Below, in pieces: positions 19,884 to 28,910 of a stretch of DNA of 64,000 bases (position 1 is the stretch's first letter; each line of letters starts with the position of its first letter). The position numbers were made by a program, and so were the translations under genes. Origin of the DNA: Candidatus Poribacteria bacterium (GTDB taxonomy: Bacteria; Poribacteria; WGA-4E; WGA-3G); NCBI GenBank assembly GCA_022825825.1, contig JAJDWA010000034.1:1-64000 (forward strand). Direction: 5' to 3'. A model generated the notes under the pieces. It worked only from the letters and a program-made list of their open reading frames with translations. It searched no databases and had not been told where the DNA came from.

Positions 19884-22800
19884 ATGTTGAACCTCAACCT
19901 AAAACCGACCCACAAAGCAATACGCGATTACTACACCACGTTACAACAATATCAAGAAGAAAACATCACGCATGAAGGCGCAGTCAGCACACCTTTTGAA
20001 ACGCTCCTCAATATCTGTGCCAAACAGATTGATGCAATCTTCATCCCGCAATACGGCATGAACACCGAAATAGGCAAACGTATCATCGTTGACGGTGCCA
20101 TAAAAAATAACGGACTATTCTTTGCCTATTGGGAAGCGAAAGATATAGACGATGACCTTGACATAGCCGTGCAACAGAAACGGCAAGCGGGCTACCCATT
20201 TGATAATATCCTGTTTCAAACACCAGAACGCGGTATCCTGGTCCAGAACGGACAGACCGCGCTTGACTTAGACATCTCCGACCCAGAAAACCTCATCACG
20301 GTGCTAAAACATCTGTTTGCATGGACCACACCAACACATGAGGATTGGCACAAAGCCGTTGCCGACTTCAGAGCGCACGTCCCTGACCTCGCAAACAATC
20401 TGATGGAACTCATTGAACAAAGATATGACACGGATGCGGAGTTCAAAAAAGCATTCACTGACTTCTACGAAGTCTGCCGCACCGCTATCAATCCCAACCT
20501 CTCACGCGCCGCTGTTGAGGAGATGCTTATCCAGCACATCATCACAGAACGTATCTTCCGCACTGTGTTTGAACGTTCAGATTTTACCAGACGCAATATC
20601 ATCGCACGTGAGATAGAAAATGTCAGTGATGCCCTGATGCGCCACGCTGTCAGCAGAGATGCGTTCCTGCAACCGCTCGACAGGTTCTATAACGCTATTG
20701 AACGGGCAGCCACGCTCTGTAGAGATTTCTCACAAAAACAGCACTTCCTCAACACCTTCTATGAGAAGTTTTTTCAAGGATTCTCCGAAGATGTTGCAGA
20801 TACACACGGCATCGTTTATACACCACAACCGATTGTGGATTTTATGGTGAATAGCGTTGAACATATCCTCAAAACCGAGTTCGGACGTTCACTTTCGGAC
20901 ACGGGCGTGCATATCATTGACCCGTTTGTCGGCACAGGCAACTTTATTGTCCGACTGATGCAGGACATCCAAGGCACCGCATTAGAGGAGAAATATCGGC
21001 ATGAACTCCACTGCAACGAGGTGATGCTCCTGCCATACTACATCGCGAGTCTGAACATTGAGCAGGAATTCTATCAGCGCACACAGACCTATCTGCCGTT
21101 TGAGGGCATCACGCTTGCGGACACCTTTGAGCTACTTGAAGATCAGCAGATGACACTTTTTACGCAGGAAAACACTGAACGGGTGGAACGGCAGAAAAAA
21201 GCGGATATGTTTGTCGTTATCGGCAATCCACCCTATAATGCACAGCAAGTGAATGAAAACGATAATAACAAAAATCGTAAATATGAAACGATGGATGATC
21301 GGATTGCTGACACTTATGTAACAGATTCCTCAGCAACACTTAGAAATAAACTTTACGATCCGTACGTGAAAGCGATTCGGTGGGCTTCTGATAGGATTGG
21401 TGAGGAAGGTGTTGTGGCATTCATAACAAATAACAGTTTTCTTGACGGTATTGCGTTTGATGGTATGCGGAAACATCTGGCACAAGATTTTGATGCGATT
21501 TATATTCTGGATTTAGGTGGAAATGCGCGGAAGGGATTGAAGGTTTCTAATGCAAATGTGTTCGGAATTCGGGTAGGGGTGAGTGTCAACCTATTTGTTA
21601 AGACAAAGCAGAACCCATCAGAAACAGCACGTATCTTTTACTACCGAACCGATGAGTTGTGGAACAAAAATAAAAAATTCGATTTTCTAAATGAAAGTCA
21701 ACACGTAGAAGGAATTGAGTGGCAACCTATTCAACCGAACAAACTACATACTTGGTTGACTGAAGGCATGTATGAGGAATATGATAACTTTATTCCAATG
21801 GGGACTAAGGAGACAAAAGCACAGAAAGGCACTGCAAAAGGCGTGATTTTCAAAACATACAGTCTCGGCGTTGCCACGAACCGTGATGCTTGGGTGCGTA
21901 ATTTTAATTTAAACACACTCACAAATAATATTCAATTGATACTTGACACTTACAATGCTGAAACAGATAGGTGGAATCGAAGGATGGACAGGAAAGAAAA
22001 CGTTGACAATTTTGTATTATATGATGATAAGAAAATCAAGTGGAGTTCTACCTTAAAACGGCACCTAACAAGTGGACATATTGCAGAGTTCACTGAATCA
22101 AAAAACCGACGTTCATATTTTCGCCCATTCACAATAACAGAATATTTTTTTGATAAAATTCTAACGGATCGGACTGGACTTTTTCCTTTAATCTTTCCTA
22201 TCCCAGAGACCGAAACCGAAAATCAGGTCATTTGTGTTGCTGGTATTGGTAACAGAAAAGGCTTTGGTTGTCTGGCTACAAATAGGATTTCCACACTTGA
22301 TTTGGCATTTGAAAATACTCAATGCTTCCCCTTCTACACCTACAATGAAGACGGCACAAACCGCCAAGAGAACATCACCGATTGGGCATTGGCAGAATTC
22401 CGTAAACATCACGGAGATAACTCTATAAGCAAGTGGGACATCTTCCACTATAACTACGGTATCCTGCACCATCCAGAGTATCGCGAGAAGTATCAGGCGA
22501 ACCTCAAGCGCGATTTACCCCATATCCCGTTTGCAAAAGATTTCTGGGGTTTTGCCAACGCTGGCGCACAGTTAGCAGACATACATGTCAACTATGAATC
22601 ACAACCGAAATATGATGGTTTGCAATACATTGAAACGCCAGACATGCCGATAGATTGGCGTGTTGAGAAAATGAAATTGTCTAAAGACAAAACGCAGTTG
22701 GTCTACAACGATTTTTTGACAATAGACGGTATCCCAGCGGAGGTGTTTGACTATCGGCTCGGCACGCGTTCTGCGTTGGAGTGGGTGATTGATCAGTATC

Positions 22801-22949
22801 GCGTCAAGGTGGATAAACGCAGCGGCATTGTCAACGACCCAAACCGTGCGGATGAACCACGGTATATTGTGGATTTGATTGGGCGGGTTATCAGTGTGAG
22901 TTTGCGGACGGTCGAGATTGTAGCAGGCTTGCCAGAATTAGATGTCTGA
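19884..22949 (+). CDS. Nuclease-DNA methyltransferase (Type ISP-like restriction-modification protein, no helicase)
   Basis: N-terminal FAYWEAKD (E-x-K nuclease-like core), IIDPFVGTGNFIVRLMQDI (motif I), VVIGNPPYNAQQVNENDNNKNRKYETMDDRI (motif IV), specificity-type C-terminus. Confidence 0.9.
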   Translation: MLNLNLKPTHKAIRDYYTTLQQYQEENITHEGAVSTPFETLLNICAKQIDAIFIPQYGMNTEIGKRIIVDGAIKNNGLFFAYWEAKDIDDDLDIAVQQKRQAGYPFDNILFQTPERGILVQNGQTALDLDISDPENLITVLKHLFAWTTPTHEDWHKAVADFRAHVPDLANNLMELIEQRYDTDAEFKKAFTDFYEVCRTAINPNLSRAAVEEMLIQHIITERIFRTVFERSDFTRRNIIAREIENVSDALMRHAVSRDAFLQPLDRFYNAIERAATLCRDFSQKQHFLNTFYEKFFQGFSEDVADTHGIVYTPQPIVDFMVNSVEHILKTEFGRSLSDTGVHIIDPFVGTGNFIVRLMQDIQGTALEEKYRHELHCNEVMLLPYYIASLNIEQEFYQRTQTYLPFEGITLADTFELLEDQQMTLFTQENTERVERQKKADMFVVIGNPPYNAQQVNENDNNKNRKYETMDDRIADTYVTDSSATLRNKLYDPYVKAIRWASDRIGEEGVVAFITNNSFLDGIAFDGMRKHLAQDFDAIYILDLGGNARKGLKVSNANVFGIRVGVSVNLFVKTKQNPSETARIFYYRTDELWNKNKKFDFLNESQHVEGIEWQPIQPNKLHTWLTEGMYEEYDNFIPMGTKETKAQKGTAKGVIFKTYSLGVATNRDAWVRNFNLNTLTNNIQLILDTYNAETDRWNRRMDRKENVDNFVLYDDKKIKWSSTLKRHLTSGHIAEFTESKNRRSYFRPFTITEYFFDKILTDRTGLFPLIFPIPETETENQVICVAGIGNRKGFGCLATNRISTLDLAFENTQCFPFYTYNEDGTNRQENITDWALAEFRKHHGDNSISKWDIFHYNYGILHHPEYREKYQANLKRDLPHIPFAKDFWGFANAGAQLADIHVNYESQPKYDGLQYIETPDMPIDWRVEKMKLSKDKTQLVYNDFLTIDGIPAEVFDYRLGTRSALEWVIDQYRVKVDKRSGIVNDPNRADEPRYIVDLIGRVISVSLRTVEIVAGLPELDV

Positions 22950-23042
22950 ATCGCGGATTAGGCGGATTACACGGATTTTTGTTACGTTAAGTTTGCCAAA
23001 TCCATAACTGTTAACATAGGGCATTTTGATTTTGAATCCATC

Positions 23043-23117
23043 TCTTTAGTCTTGTAGGGACGATATGTTTATAGAATACAGTTGGACACGAGTTCTTTAG
23101 TCTTGTAGGGACGATAT
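23043..23117 (+). repeat. 24-bp direct repeat
   Basis: TCTTTAGTCTTGTAGGGACGATAT at 23043-23066 and 23094-23117. Confidence 0.9.
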
Positions 23118-23236
23118 CATGGCAAGGGCCATACGCGTCCTTGCCCAGCAGCGCATCGGCAGCAGATATATCGTTCCTACGGAACTCAATATTAGTCTAT
23201 CTAATAAACAGAATTGCAAATTGAGAGGAGAACACG

Positions 23237-24268
23237 ATGAATAATATACATTTAGAGATGCATGATATTTATGGTCATATTACGCAACTTGCTGAAGAAT
23301 TAAAATCTGACTATGAACAAATTCGCAAGCGTGCGTCTGAGGATGGAGGCACTGCTGGTGATAGAGCAGAAGAATCTTGGGCAAGGATATTACGTAAATT
23401 ACTACCTAAGCAATATGACGTTCATACGAAAGGTAGAATAATTGATGTTAATGATAATCCTAGTCCACAAATTGATATTTTGGTCACGAAACCTGAATAT
23501 CCTCAGGATTTTGTTGATAAAAAACTATTTTTGGAATCAGGCATAGCTGCAGCTTTTGAATGTAAACTCACACTACGCCCGGAACACTTAGAAAAAGAGT
23601 TGAGTAGATGTGCCGCAGTGAAAAAATTATCTGCCCCCCGTTATGGTACTCCGTATAGGGAATTGTATTCTCCTATTATTTATGGAGTATTGGCACATTC
23701 ATATTCTTGGAAGAATAAGAATAGTACTCCATATGATACTATAAAAAATAAACTTCGTCTCTATAAGTCTGGAAATAGTAATGAATGGCATCCTCGCGAA
23801 TGCCTGGATTTGGTGACTATTGCGGACTTGAATACATGGTCTATAAACAAGTGTATGGGGATAACTTTACCTAATGGTGAAGATGTGATTTATGTTTACT
23901 ATAACGACTTCAGTTCAATCGGCACCAAACCAGCTTCCGAATCTCCTGATGGTAGGATGATTCGCGAACGTATTTTTGATAGTCGGCCAGTTGCTGGAAT
24001 AATAGGTCTTTTTGCTGCGTTGACTCGCAAACTAGCGTTTATTAATCCCTCGCTGCGTAGTATGTCAGAATACTACAATTCTGCTTTGCAAGTTAATAAT
24101 TTTTATATGGGATGGCCCGAAGGTTTAAATATATCATTTGACAAAACTGCATTAAGCCCTCACGTATGGAACGCCTTAAAATCTACAAATGTACGATCAG
24201 AAACTGTAATCAATGCTCAAGGCGAAAAAAATACGGCTCCATTTAGTGAGTGGGCATTTCCTATTTAA
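23237..24268 (+). CDS. DUF6602 domain-containing protein
   Basis: GDRAEESWARILRKLLPKQYDVHTKGRIIDVNDNPSPQIDILVTKPEYP typical of DUF6602, often found in defence contexts. Confidence 0.75.
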   Translation: MNNIHLEMHDIYGHITQLAEELKSDYEQIRKRASEDGGTAGDRAEESWARILRKLLPKQYDVHTKGRIIDVNDNPSPQIDILVTKPEYPQDFVDKKLFLESGIAAAFECKLTLRPEHLEKELSRCAAVKKLSAPRYGTPYRELYSPIIYGVLAHSYSWKNKNSTPYDTIKNKLRLYKSGNSNEWHPRECLDLVTIADLNTWSINKCMGITLPNGEDVIYVYYNDFSSIGTKPASESPDGRMIRERIFDSRPVAGIIGLFAALTRKLAFINPSLRSMSEYYNSALQVNNFYMGWPEGLNISFDKTALSPHVWNALKSTNVRSETVINAQGEKNTAPFSEWAFPI

Positions 24269-24418
24269 TACCCAAACTTGAATAATAATTGGCGCTTTTA
24301 GCAAAGTGCGTGGATCGGATTTCAATTTGCTCCATCCACAGATGTCAATTTAAGACTGTAGATTACTGTTCCCACCACGGCATGTGCGGTTTCTAATACA
24401 CCTTAATATACATAATTC

Positions 24419-24488
24419 GTGAAAATCCGAGATTCAGATAAAAACTCCAATAATCTGCGCAATCTGTGAAAATCCGAGATTCAGATAA
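24419..24488 (+). repeat. 23-bp direct repeat
   Basis: GTGAAAATCCGAGATTCAGATAA at 24419-24441 and 24466-24488. Confidence 0.9.
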
Positions 24489-24576
24489 GCTCACGCACCT
24501 CATCGAATCCTGAAATCTTGGTTCAGACAAAAGGAAGCGAGTAATATCGGGGTTACAAATCCCTCTTACAAGAAAA

Positions 24577-24675
24577 CTCTCGCAAGCAGCGATTGAAGAG
24601 ATACTTATCCAGCACATCATCACAGAACGTATCTTCCGCACCGTGTTTGAACGTTCAGATTTTACCAGACGCAAC
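24577..24675 (+). pseudogene. Fragment of a nuclease-methyltransferase (Type ISP-like) gene
   Basis: 99 bp encoding LSQAAIEEILIQHIITERIFRTVFERSDFTRRN, nearly identical to LSRAAVEEMLIQHIITERIFRTVFERSDFTRRN encoded at 20499-20597. Confidence 0.85.
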
Positions 24676-24841
24676 AATATGCAGCGGAAAAAGTTATAAC
24701 TATTTTTTTGACAGGACTTAGTAACGCTCATCAGTCGAAAATTCTTAAAACTAAATAACCCTGCTCCGCATCTTGATTTGCTTGACAACAGCACTGTTGT
24801 AAGGTATAATAAACCTTAACTTTAACAGAGGGAGTCATCTC

Positions 24842-25144
24842 ATGGAACAAATTGAGACCTTCAAAATTCATGATTCGGAATACGAAACAACCTATACGGC
24901 CCACATCCAAAAAAACGGGGATGGCTGGATCGGATGGATACATGAATATCCGAAAGTGAAGTGCGAAGATATCACTAAAGAAGCACTTCTGAAAACGCTT
25001 GAACACACGCTTTATGAAACTTTAGAGGCTGATTGGGAAGCATGGGATAAGCAGTTAGAAGAAGACATCAAAGCAGGCAAGCTTGATAAATTAGGCGAAA
25101 AGGCACTTGAGGATTTGCGCGCAGGAAGGTGTACCGATCTATAG
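24842..25144 (+). CDS. HicB-like antitoxin/type II TA antitoxin
   Basis: 100 aa; YTAHIQKNGDGWIGWIHEYPKVKCEDITKEALLKTLEHTLYETLEA is HicB-like, with an acidic C-terminal tail; followed by a RelE-type toxin remnant. Confidence 0.7.
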   Translation: MEQIETFKIHDSEYETTYTAHIQKNGDGWIGWIHEYPKVKCEDITKEALLKTLEHTLYETLEADWEAWDKQLEEDIKAGKLDKLGEKALEDLRAGRCTDL

Positions 25145-25394
25145 AACAAATCACACTTTTTGGGAATGTTATCGGAATCTTTCACGACAACTTCAATAAC
25201 GTACAGACAAGAGTTTTGCATTGTTGAAGCAAAACCCAAAACATTCTTCTTTGGATTTCAAAAAGGTTGGAAAAGATCTTTGGTCTGCGCGAATAACCCG
25301 AGACTATCGCGCTTTAGCCCGTGAAGAAAATGGAACCTTGGCTTGGTTTTGGATTGGAAAGCATGATGAATACATGCGGAGAATTCGACACTAA
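25143..25394 (+). pseudogene. Disrupted RelE/ParE-like toxin gene
   Basis: Continuous reading frame RTNHTFWECYRNLSRQLQ*RTDKSFALLKQNPKHSSLDFKKVGKDLWSARITRDYRALAREENGTLAWFWIGKHDEYMRRIRH* with an in-frame TAA at 25197-25199 and no start codon at the expected junction. Confidence 0.8.
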
Positions 25395-25426
25395 AACATC
25401 TAAAAAATTATTCCTCAAAATACTCT

Positions 25427-26452
25427 ATGCTAACAATTGGCAACCTCAACATCTCAAATTTTCCCCTTCTGCTGGCCCCGATGGAAGACGTCAGCGATCC
25501 GCCTTTTCGCGCTGTGTGCAAAGAGAACGGCGCGGACATCATGTATACTGAATTCATATCTTCCGAAGCGCTCATCCGCGATGCTGCGCAGAGTGTTGCC
25601 AAGTTAGACATATTTGAAAATGAAAAACCGATCGGTATTCAGATTTTTGGGCATGATATTGAGGTAATGCGGGAATCTATTGAAATTACTGAACGTGTCC
25701 AACCCGACATTATTGACATAAATTACGGGTGTCCTGTCAAAAAAGTCACGCGTAAAGGCGCAGGTGCAGGAATCTTGCAGGACATTCCGAAGATGGTTAA
25801 AATGACCGCAGAAATGGTGAAAGCGACTACGTTGCCTGTCACCGTCAAAACACGGTTGGGGTGGGATGATAACACAAAGTACATTGTTGAGGTAGCAGAA
25901 CGTCTGCAAGATGTCGGCATTCGTGCTATTGCGATTCACGGCAGGACACGGCGTCAGATGTATAAAGGGGAGGCAGACTGGACGCTCATTGGGAAAATAA
26001 AGGATAACCCGCGAATGGCTATCCCCGTTTTCGGCAATGGTGATGTGGATAGTCCCCAGAAAGCCGCACAGATGCGGCAACAATATGGTGTAGATGGCAT
26101 CATGATTGGTCGCGCTGCGATTGGCTACCCGTGGATTTTCAATGAAATAAAGCACTATTTCGCAACAGGCGAATTACTTCCGCCACCCTCAATAGACGAA
26201 CGTATCGCTGTTTTTAGAAAGCACTTGGATTTTTCTATCAAGTGGAAAGGTTTAAAACTCGGATTATTAGAGATGCGTCGACATTATACAAACTATTTTA
26301 AAGGCATTCCCCACGTTAAACCTTTTCGGACCCGTTTGGTCACCTGCGATAGTTACGATGGTGTTTTAGAAATCGTAGAAGAACTCCGCAGGCATGCTTA
26401 CCGATACACAGAACGGTCAGACCAATTTGTGCATAGTCCCTCACTCAATTGA
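25427..26452 (+). CDS. dusB: tRNA-dihydrouridine synthase (DusB type)
   Basis: LLAPMEDVSDPPFRAVCKENGADIMYTEFISSEAL; DINYGCPVKKVTRKGAGAGIL; HGRTRRQMYKGEADW. Confidence 0.95.
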   Translation: MLTIGNLNISNFPLLLAPMEDVSDPPFRAVCKENGADIMYTEFISSEALIRDAAQSVAKLDIFENEKPIGIQIFGHDIEVMRESIEITERVQPDIIDINYGCPVKKVTRKGAGAGILQDIPKMVKMTAEMVKATTLPVTVKTRLGWDDNTKYIVEVAERLQDVGIRAIAIHGRTRRQMYKGEADWTLIGKIKDNPRMAIPVFGNGDVDSPQKAAQMRQQYGVDGIMIGRAAIGYPWIFNEIKHYFATGELLPPPSIDERIAVFRKHLDFSIKWKGLKLGLLEMRRHYTNYFKGIPHVKPFRTRLVTCDSYDGVLEIVEELRRHAYRYTERSDQFVHSPSLN

Positions 26453-26504
26453 AAACTTGACGTAAAAGCAGAATAATTTTATCATATAAAAAACAAATCA
26501 AGGA

Positions 26505-27344
26505 TTGGATATGAACAAAATACCCTTTATGAAACTCAGTGGTGCAGGAAACGACTTCGTCATCATCAACAATCTAAACCGAGTCGTTGATAGTACAGAT
26601 TCTGAATTCATGAATTTCGTTACAAAGGTATGCCAACGTAGAATGTCGGTTGGTGCTGATGGGGTGTTGCTTGTTGAACCGATAGAGGATGTTGATTTTC
26701 GGATGCGTTACTTCAATGCCGATGGTGGTGAGGTTGAAACCTGCGGAAACGGTGCACGCTGTATCTCCAAATTCGCTTACCTGAACGGTATTGTGTCGGA
26801 ACAGATGCGATTTCTGACGAATGCTGGCATTTATGAAGCCGAAGTAGTCGGTGATAATGTCAAAGTACGCATGAGTGACCCAACAGATATTCGGATTAAT
26901 GTCCCGCTTCGCCTGGAAGACGGTGTCCATAACGTAGGTTTTGCGAATAGTGGTGTACCGCATGTCGTATTCTTTGTAGACGATTTGGAAGCGACTGATG
27001 TTTTTGATCTCGGAGAACAAACCCGTTATCATAACGATTTTAAGCCCGCAGGTACCAATGCGAATTTTATCCATATCCACTCACAGGAACTGATTGAAAT
27101 TCGGACCTACGAACGGGGTGTTGAAAATGAGACACTCGCTTGTGGGACAGGTTCCATCGCTTCTGCTATTGTATCAGCAACCTTAGGCAAGGTCAAATCA
27201 CCTGTTTCTGTCAAAACAGCAAGCGGTGTTGTTTTAAAAATTCATTTTGATTTGGAAAATGATGCGGCAAAAAATGTCTATCTTGAAGGCGATGCGCGCG
27301 TTATATTTGCAGGCGAACTTACATCGGAAGCATGGGACTATTAG
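26505..27344 (+). CDS. dapF: Diaminopimelate epimerase
   Basis: MKLSGAGNDFVIINN; ADGGEVETCGNGARC; ERGVENETLACGTGSIAS. Confidence 0.97.
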   Translation: MDMNKIPFMKLSGAGNDFVIINNLNRVVDSTDSEFMNFVTKVCQRRMSVGADGVLLVEPIEDVDFRMRYFNADGGEVETCGNGARCISKFAYLNGIVSEQMRFLTNAGIYEAEVVGDNVKVRMSDPTDIRINVPLRLEDGVHNVGFANSGVPHVVFFVDDLEATDVFDLGEQTRYHNDFKPAGTNANFIHIHSQELIEIRTYERGVENETLACGTGSIASAIVSATLGKVKSPVSVKTASGVVLKIHFDLENDAAKNVYLEGDARVIFAGELTSEAWDY

Positions 27345-27392
27345 AAATAATGGTACACGCTAATGTGTCATAGTTATCAAGGAGGGATTTAA

Positions 27393-28268
27393 ATGTTTGA
27401 GGGCTCTTATGTTGCACTCGTCACACCATTTAAGGACGATGAATCGTTAGATGAAGCAAAACTCAAAGAACTGATTCAGTTTCAGATTGAAGGCGGCACA
27501 CACGGCATCGTCCCGTGTGGGACAACAGGTGAATCCCCCGCACTCTCTGAGACTGAACACGATAGAGTCATAGAAATCACCGTTGAAACGGTGGGCGGTC
27601 GGTTACCTGTTATCGCCGGGACTGGCTCTAACTCAACGACACGTACACTGCGTGCTACAGAACACGCTAAAGCCGCGGGGGCAGATGCCGCACTTATTGT
27701 CACCCCTTACTACAATAAACCGACACAAGAAGGTTTATACGCGCACTATATGAAAGTAGCCGATACGGTTGACATCCCGATTGTTGTATACAACGTTCCC
27801 GGACGATGCGGCACAGACATCCTCTCACCCACGATTGCACGTCTTGCTGATCATCCGAACATCGTCGCGCTCAAAGAAGCGACTGGTGAACTCAAACGCG
27901 CAAGTGAAGTTGTCAATCTATGTCCCGAAGATTTCGTTGTGCTATCAGGTGATGATGTTAACACACTTCCAATTATGGCAGTAGGTGGAAAAGGAGTTAT
28001 CTCGGTTGTCGCAAACATTGCCCCTTCTGATGTAGCAGAAATGTGCAACGCATTCCATGCTGGAAATCTTGAACTTGCTCGGAAACTCCACTATAAAACC
28101 TTGCCGTTAGCGGTTAATCTGTTTATTGAAACGAATCCTATTCCGGCGAAAACAGCATTAATGCTGATGGGCAAACTCAACGGAAAAGTCCGACTCCCAC
28201 TTGCACCGATGGTATCTGCGAATCTCGAATCTCTTCGTAAGACGCTGTCGGAAACAGGATTGATTTAA
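27393..28268 (+). CDS. dapA: 4-hydroxy-tetrahydrodipicolinate synthase
   Basis: GGTHGIVPCGTTGESPALSETEHDRVIE; VTPYYNKPTQEGLYAHY; VYNVPGRCGTDI; ALKEATG. Confidence 0.97.
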   Translation: MFEGSYVALVTPFKDDESLDEAKLKELIQFQIEGGTHGIVPCGTTGESPALSETEHDRVIEITVETVGGRLPVIAGTGSNSTTRTLRATEHAKAAGADAALIVTPYYNKPTQEGLYAHYMKVADTVDIPIVVYNVPGRCGTDILSPTIARLADHPNIVALKEATGELKRASEVVNLCPEDFVVLSGDDVNTLPIMAVGGKGVISVVANIAPSDVAEMCNAFHAGNLELARKLHYKTLPLAVNLFIETNPIPAKTALMLMGKLNGKVRLPLAPMVSANLESLRKTLSETGLI

Positions 28269-28275
28269 TCGTGCT

Positions 28276-28635
28276 ATGGAAAATAAAAGTAGATTGTTTG
28301 ATACCGGTACAAATAAGACTCGAGGATATTTTTCCCAGTCTTCCATAAAGTGGTTTTCACTGTTTTTTATCGGTCTCTCAACATTCATTTGGTCTATAGC
28401 CCTTGATTGGAATCTGGTGGAATCGTGGATTCCATTATCCATATTTATTGTGGTGTTAGTTGCGAATGTGATTCCTATAACGTTTTTTGTGTCTTTCAGC
28501 GGAAGACACAAAACTACCAATAGATTTTCTCGAACCTATCCTTATTTCAACGCATTATTATATGTTGGATTTACTATTATTGCTGCACTAACCGGTTGGT
28601 TTGGTGGGACATTGATCAGTAAGTTCATAGATTAG
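28276..28635 (+). CDS. Small membrane protein of unknown function
   Basis: 119 aa with about three hydrophobic helices; follows dapA by 8 bp. Confidence 0.6.
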   Translation: MENKSRLFDTGTNKTRGYFSQSSIKWFSLFFIGLSTFIWSIALDWNLVESWIPLSIFIVVLVANVIPITFFVSFSGRHKTTNRFSRTYPYFNALLYVGFTIIAALTGWFGGTLISKFID

Positions 28636-28744
28636 TAGCTATAGAAAATTTTATATGGTAATGCCGCTCCTATATCTGAATTTTTGAATTGGAATAAGGG
28701 TATATTTTTTAAAGCACCTTTACGCATCAATTTAGCGGGCCACA

Positions 28745-28831
28745 CCCCTGGTAGACGCGTTTTCTAAACGCGCCGTTAGGCAATCTCCAGTACAGATTTA
28801 GGCGCGTTTCCAAAACGCGTCTACCAGGGGG
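28745..28831. repeat. Inverted pair of intergenic hairpin units
   Basis: CCCCTGGTAGACGCGTTTTCTAAACGCGCC (28745-28774) and its near reverse complement GGCGCGTTTCCAAAACGCGTCTACCAGGGGG (28801-28831). Confidence 0.85.
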
Positions 28832-28910
28832 TCCTAAATCGGGCTGAGAAGCCTACGGGATTTATCAAACTCACATTAAAATAGATTCATAAATATCTTG
28901 GAGGTAATAT

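Noticed and set aside
19884-24268. BREX or DISARM-type defence locus
   Set aside because: The methyltransferase resembles Type ISP proteins and there is no PglZ, BrxC, helicase or other hallmark gene next to it.
24393-24794. 133-aa minus-strand ORF
   Set aside because: Antisense to the RM gene fragment and composed of repeat debris.
25604-26155. 183-aa antisense ORF inside dusB
   Set aside because: Antisense shadow of a conserved coding frame.
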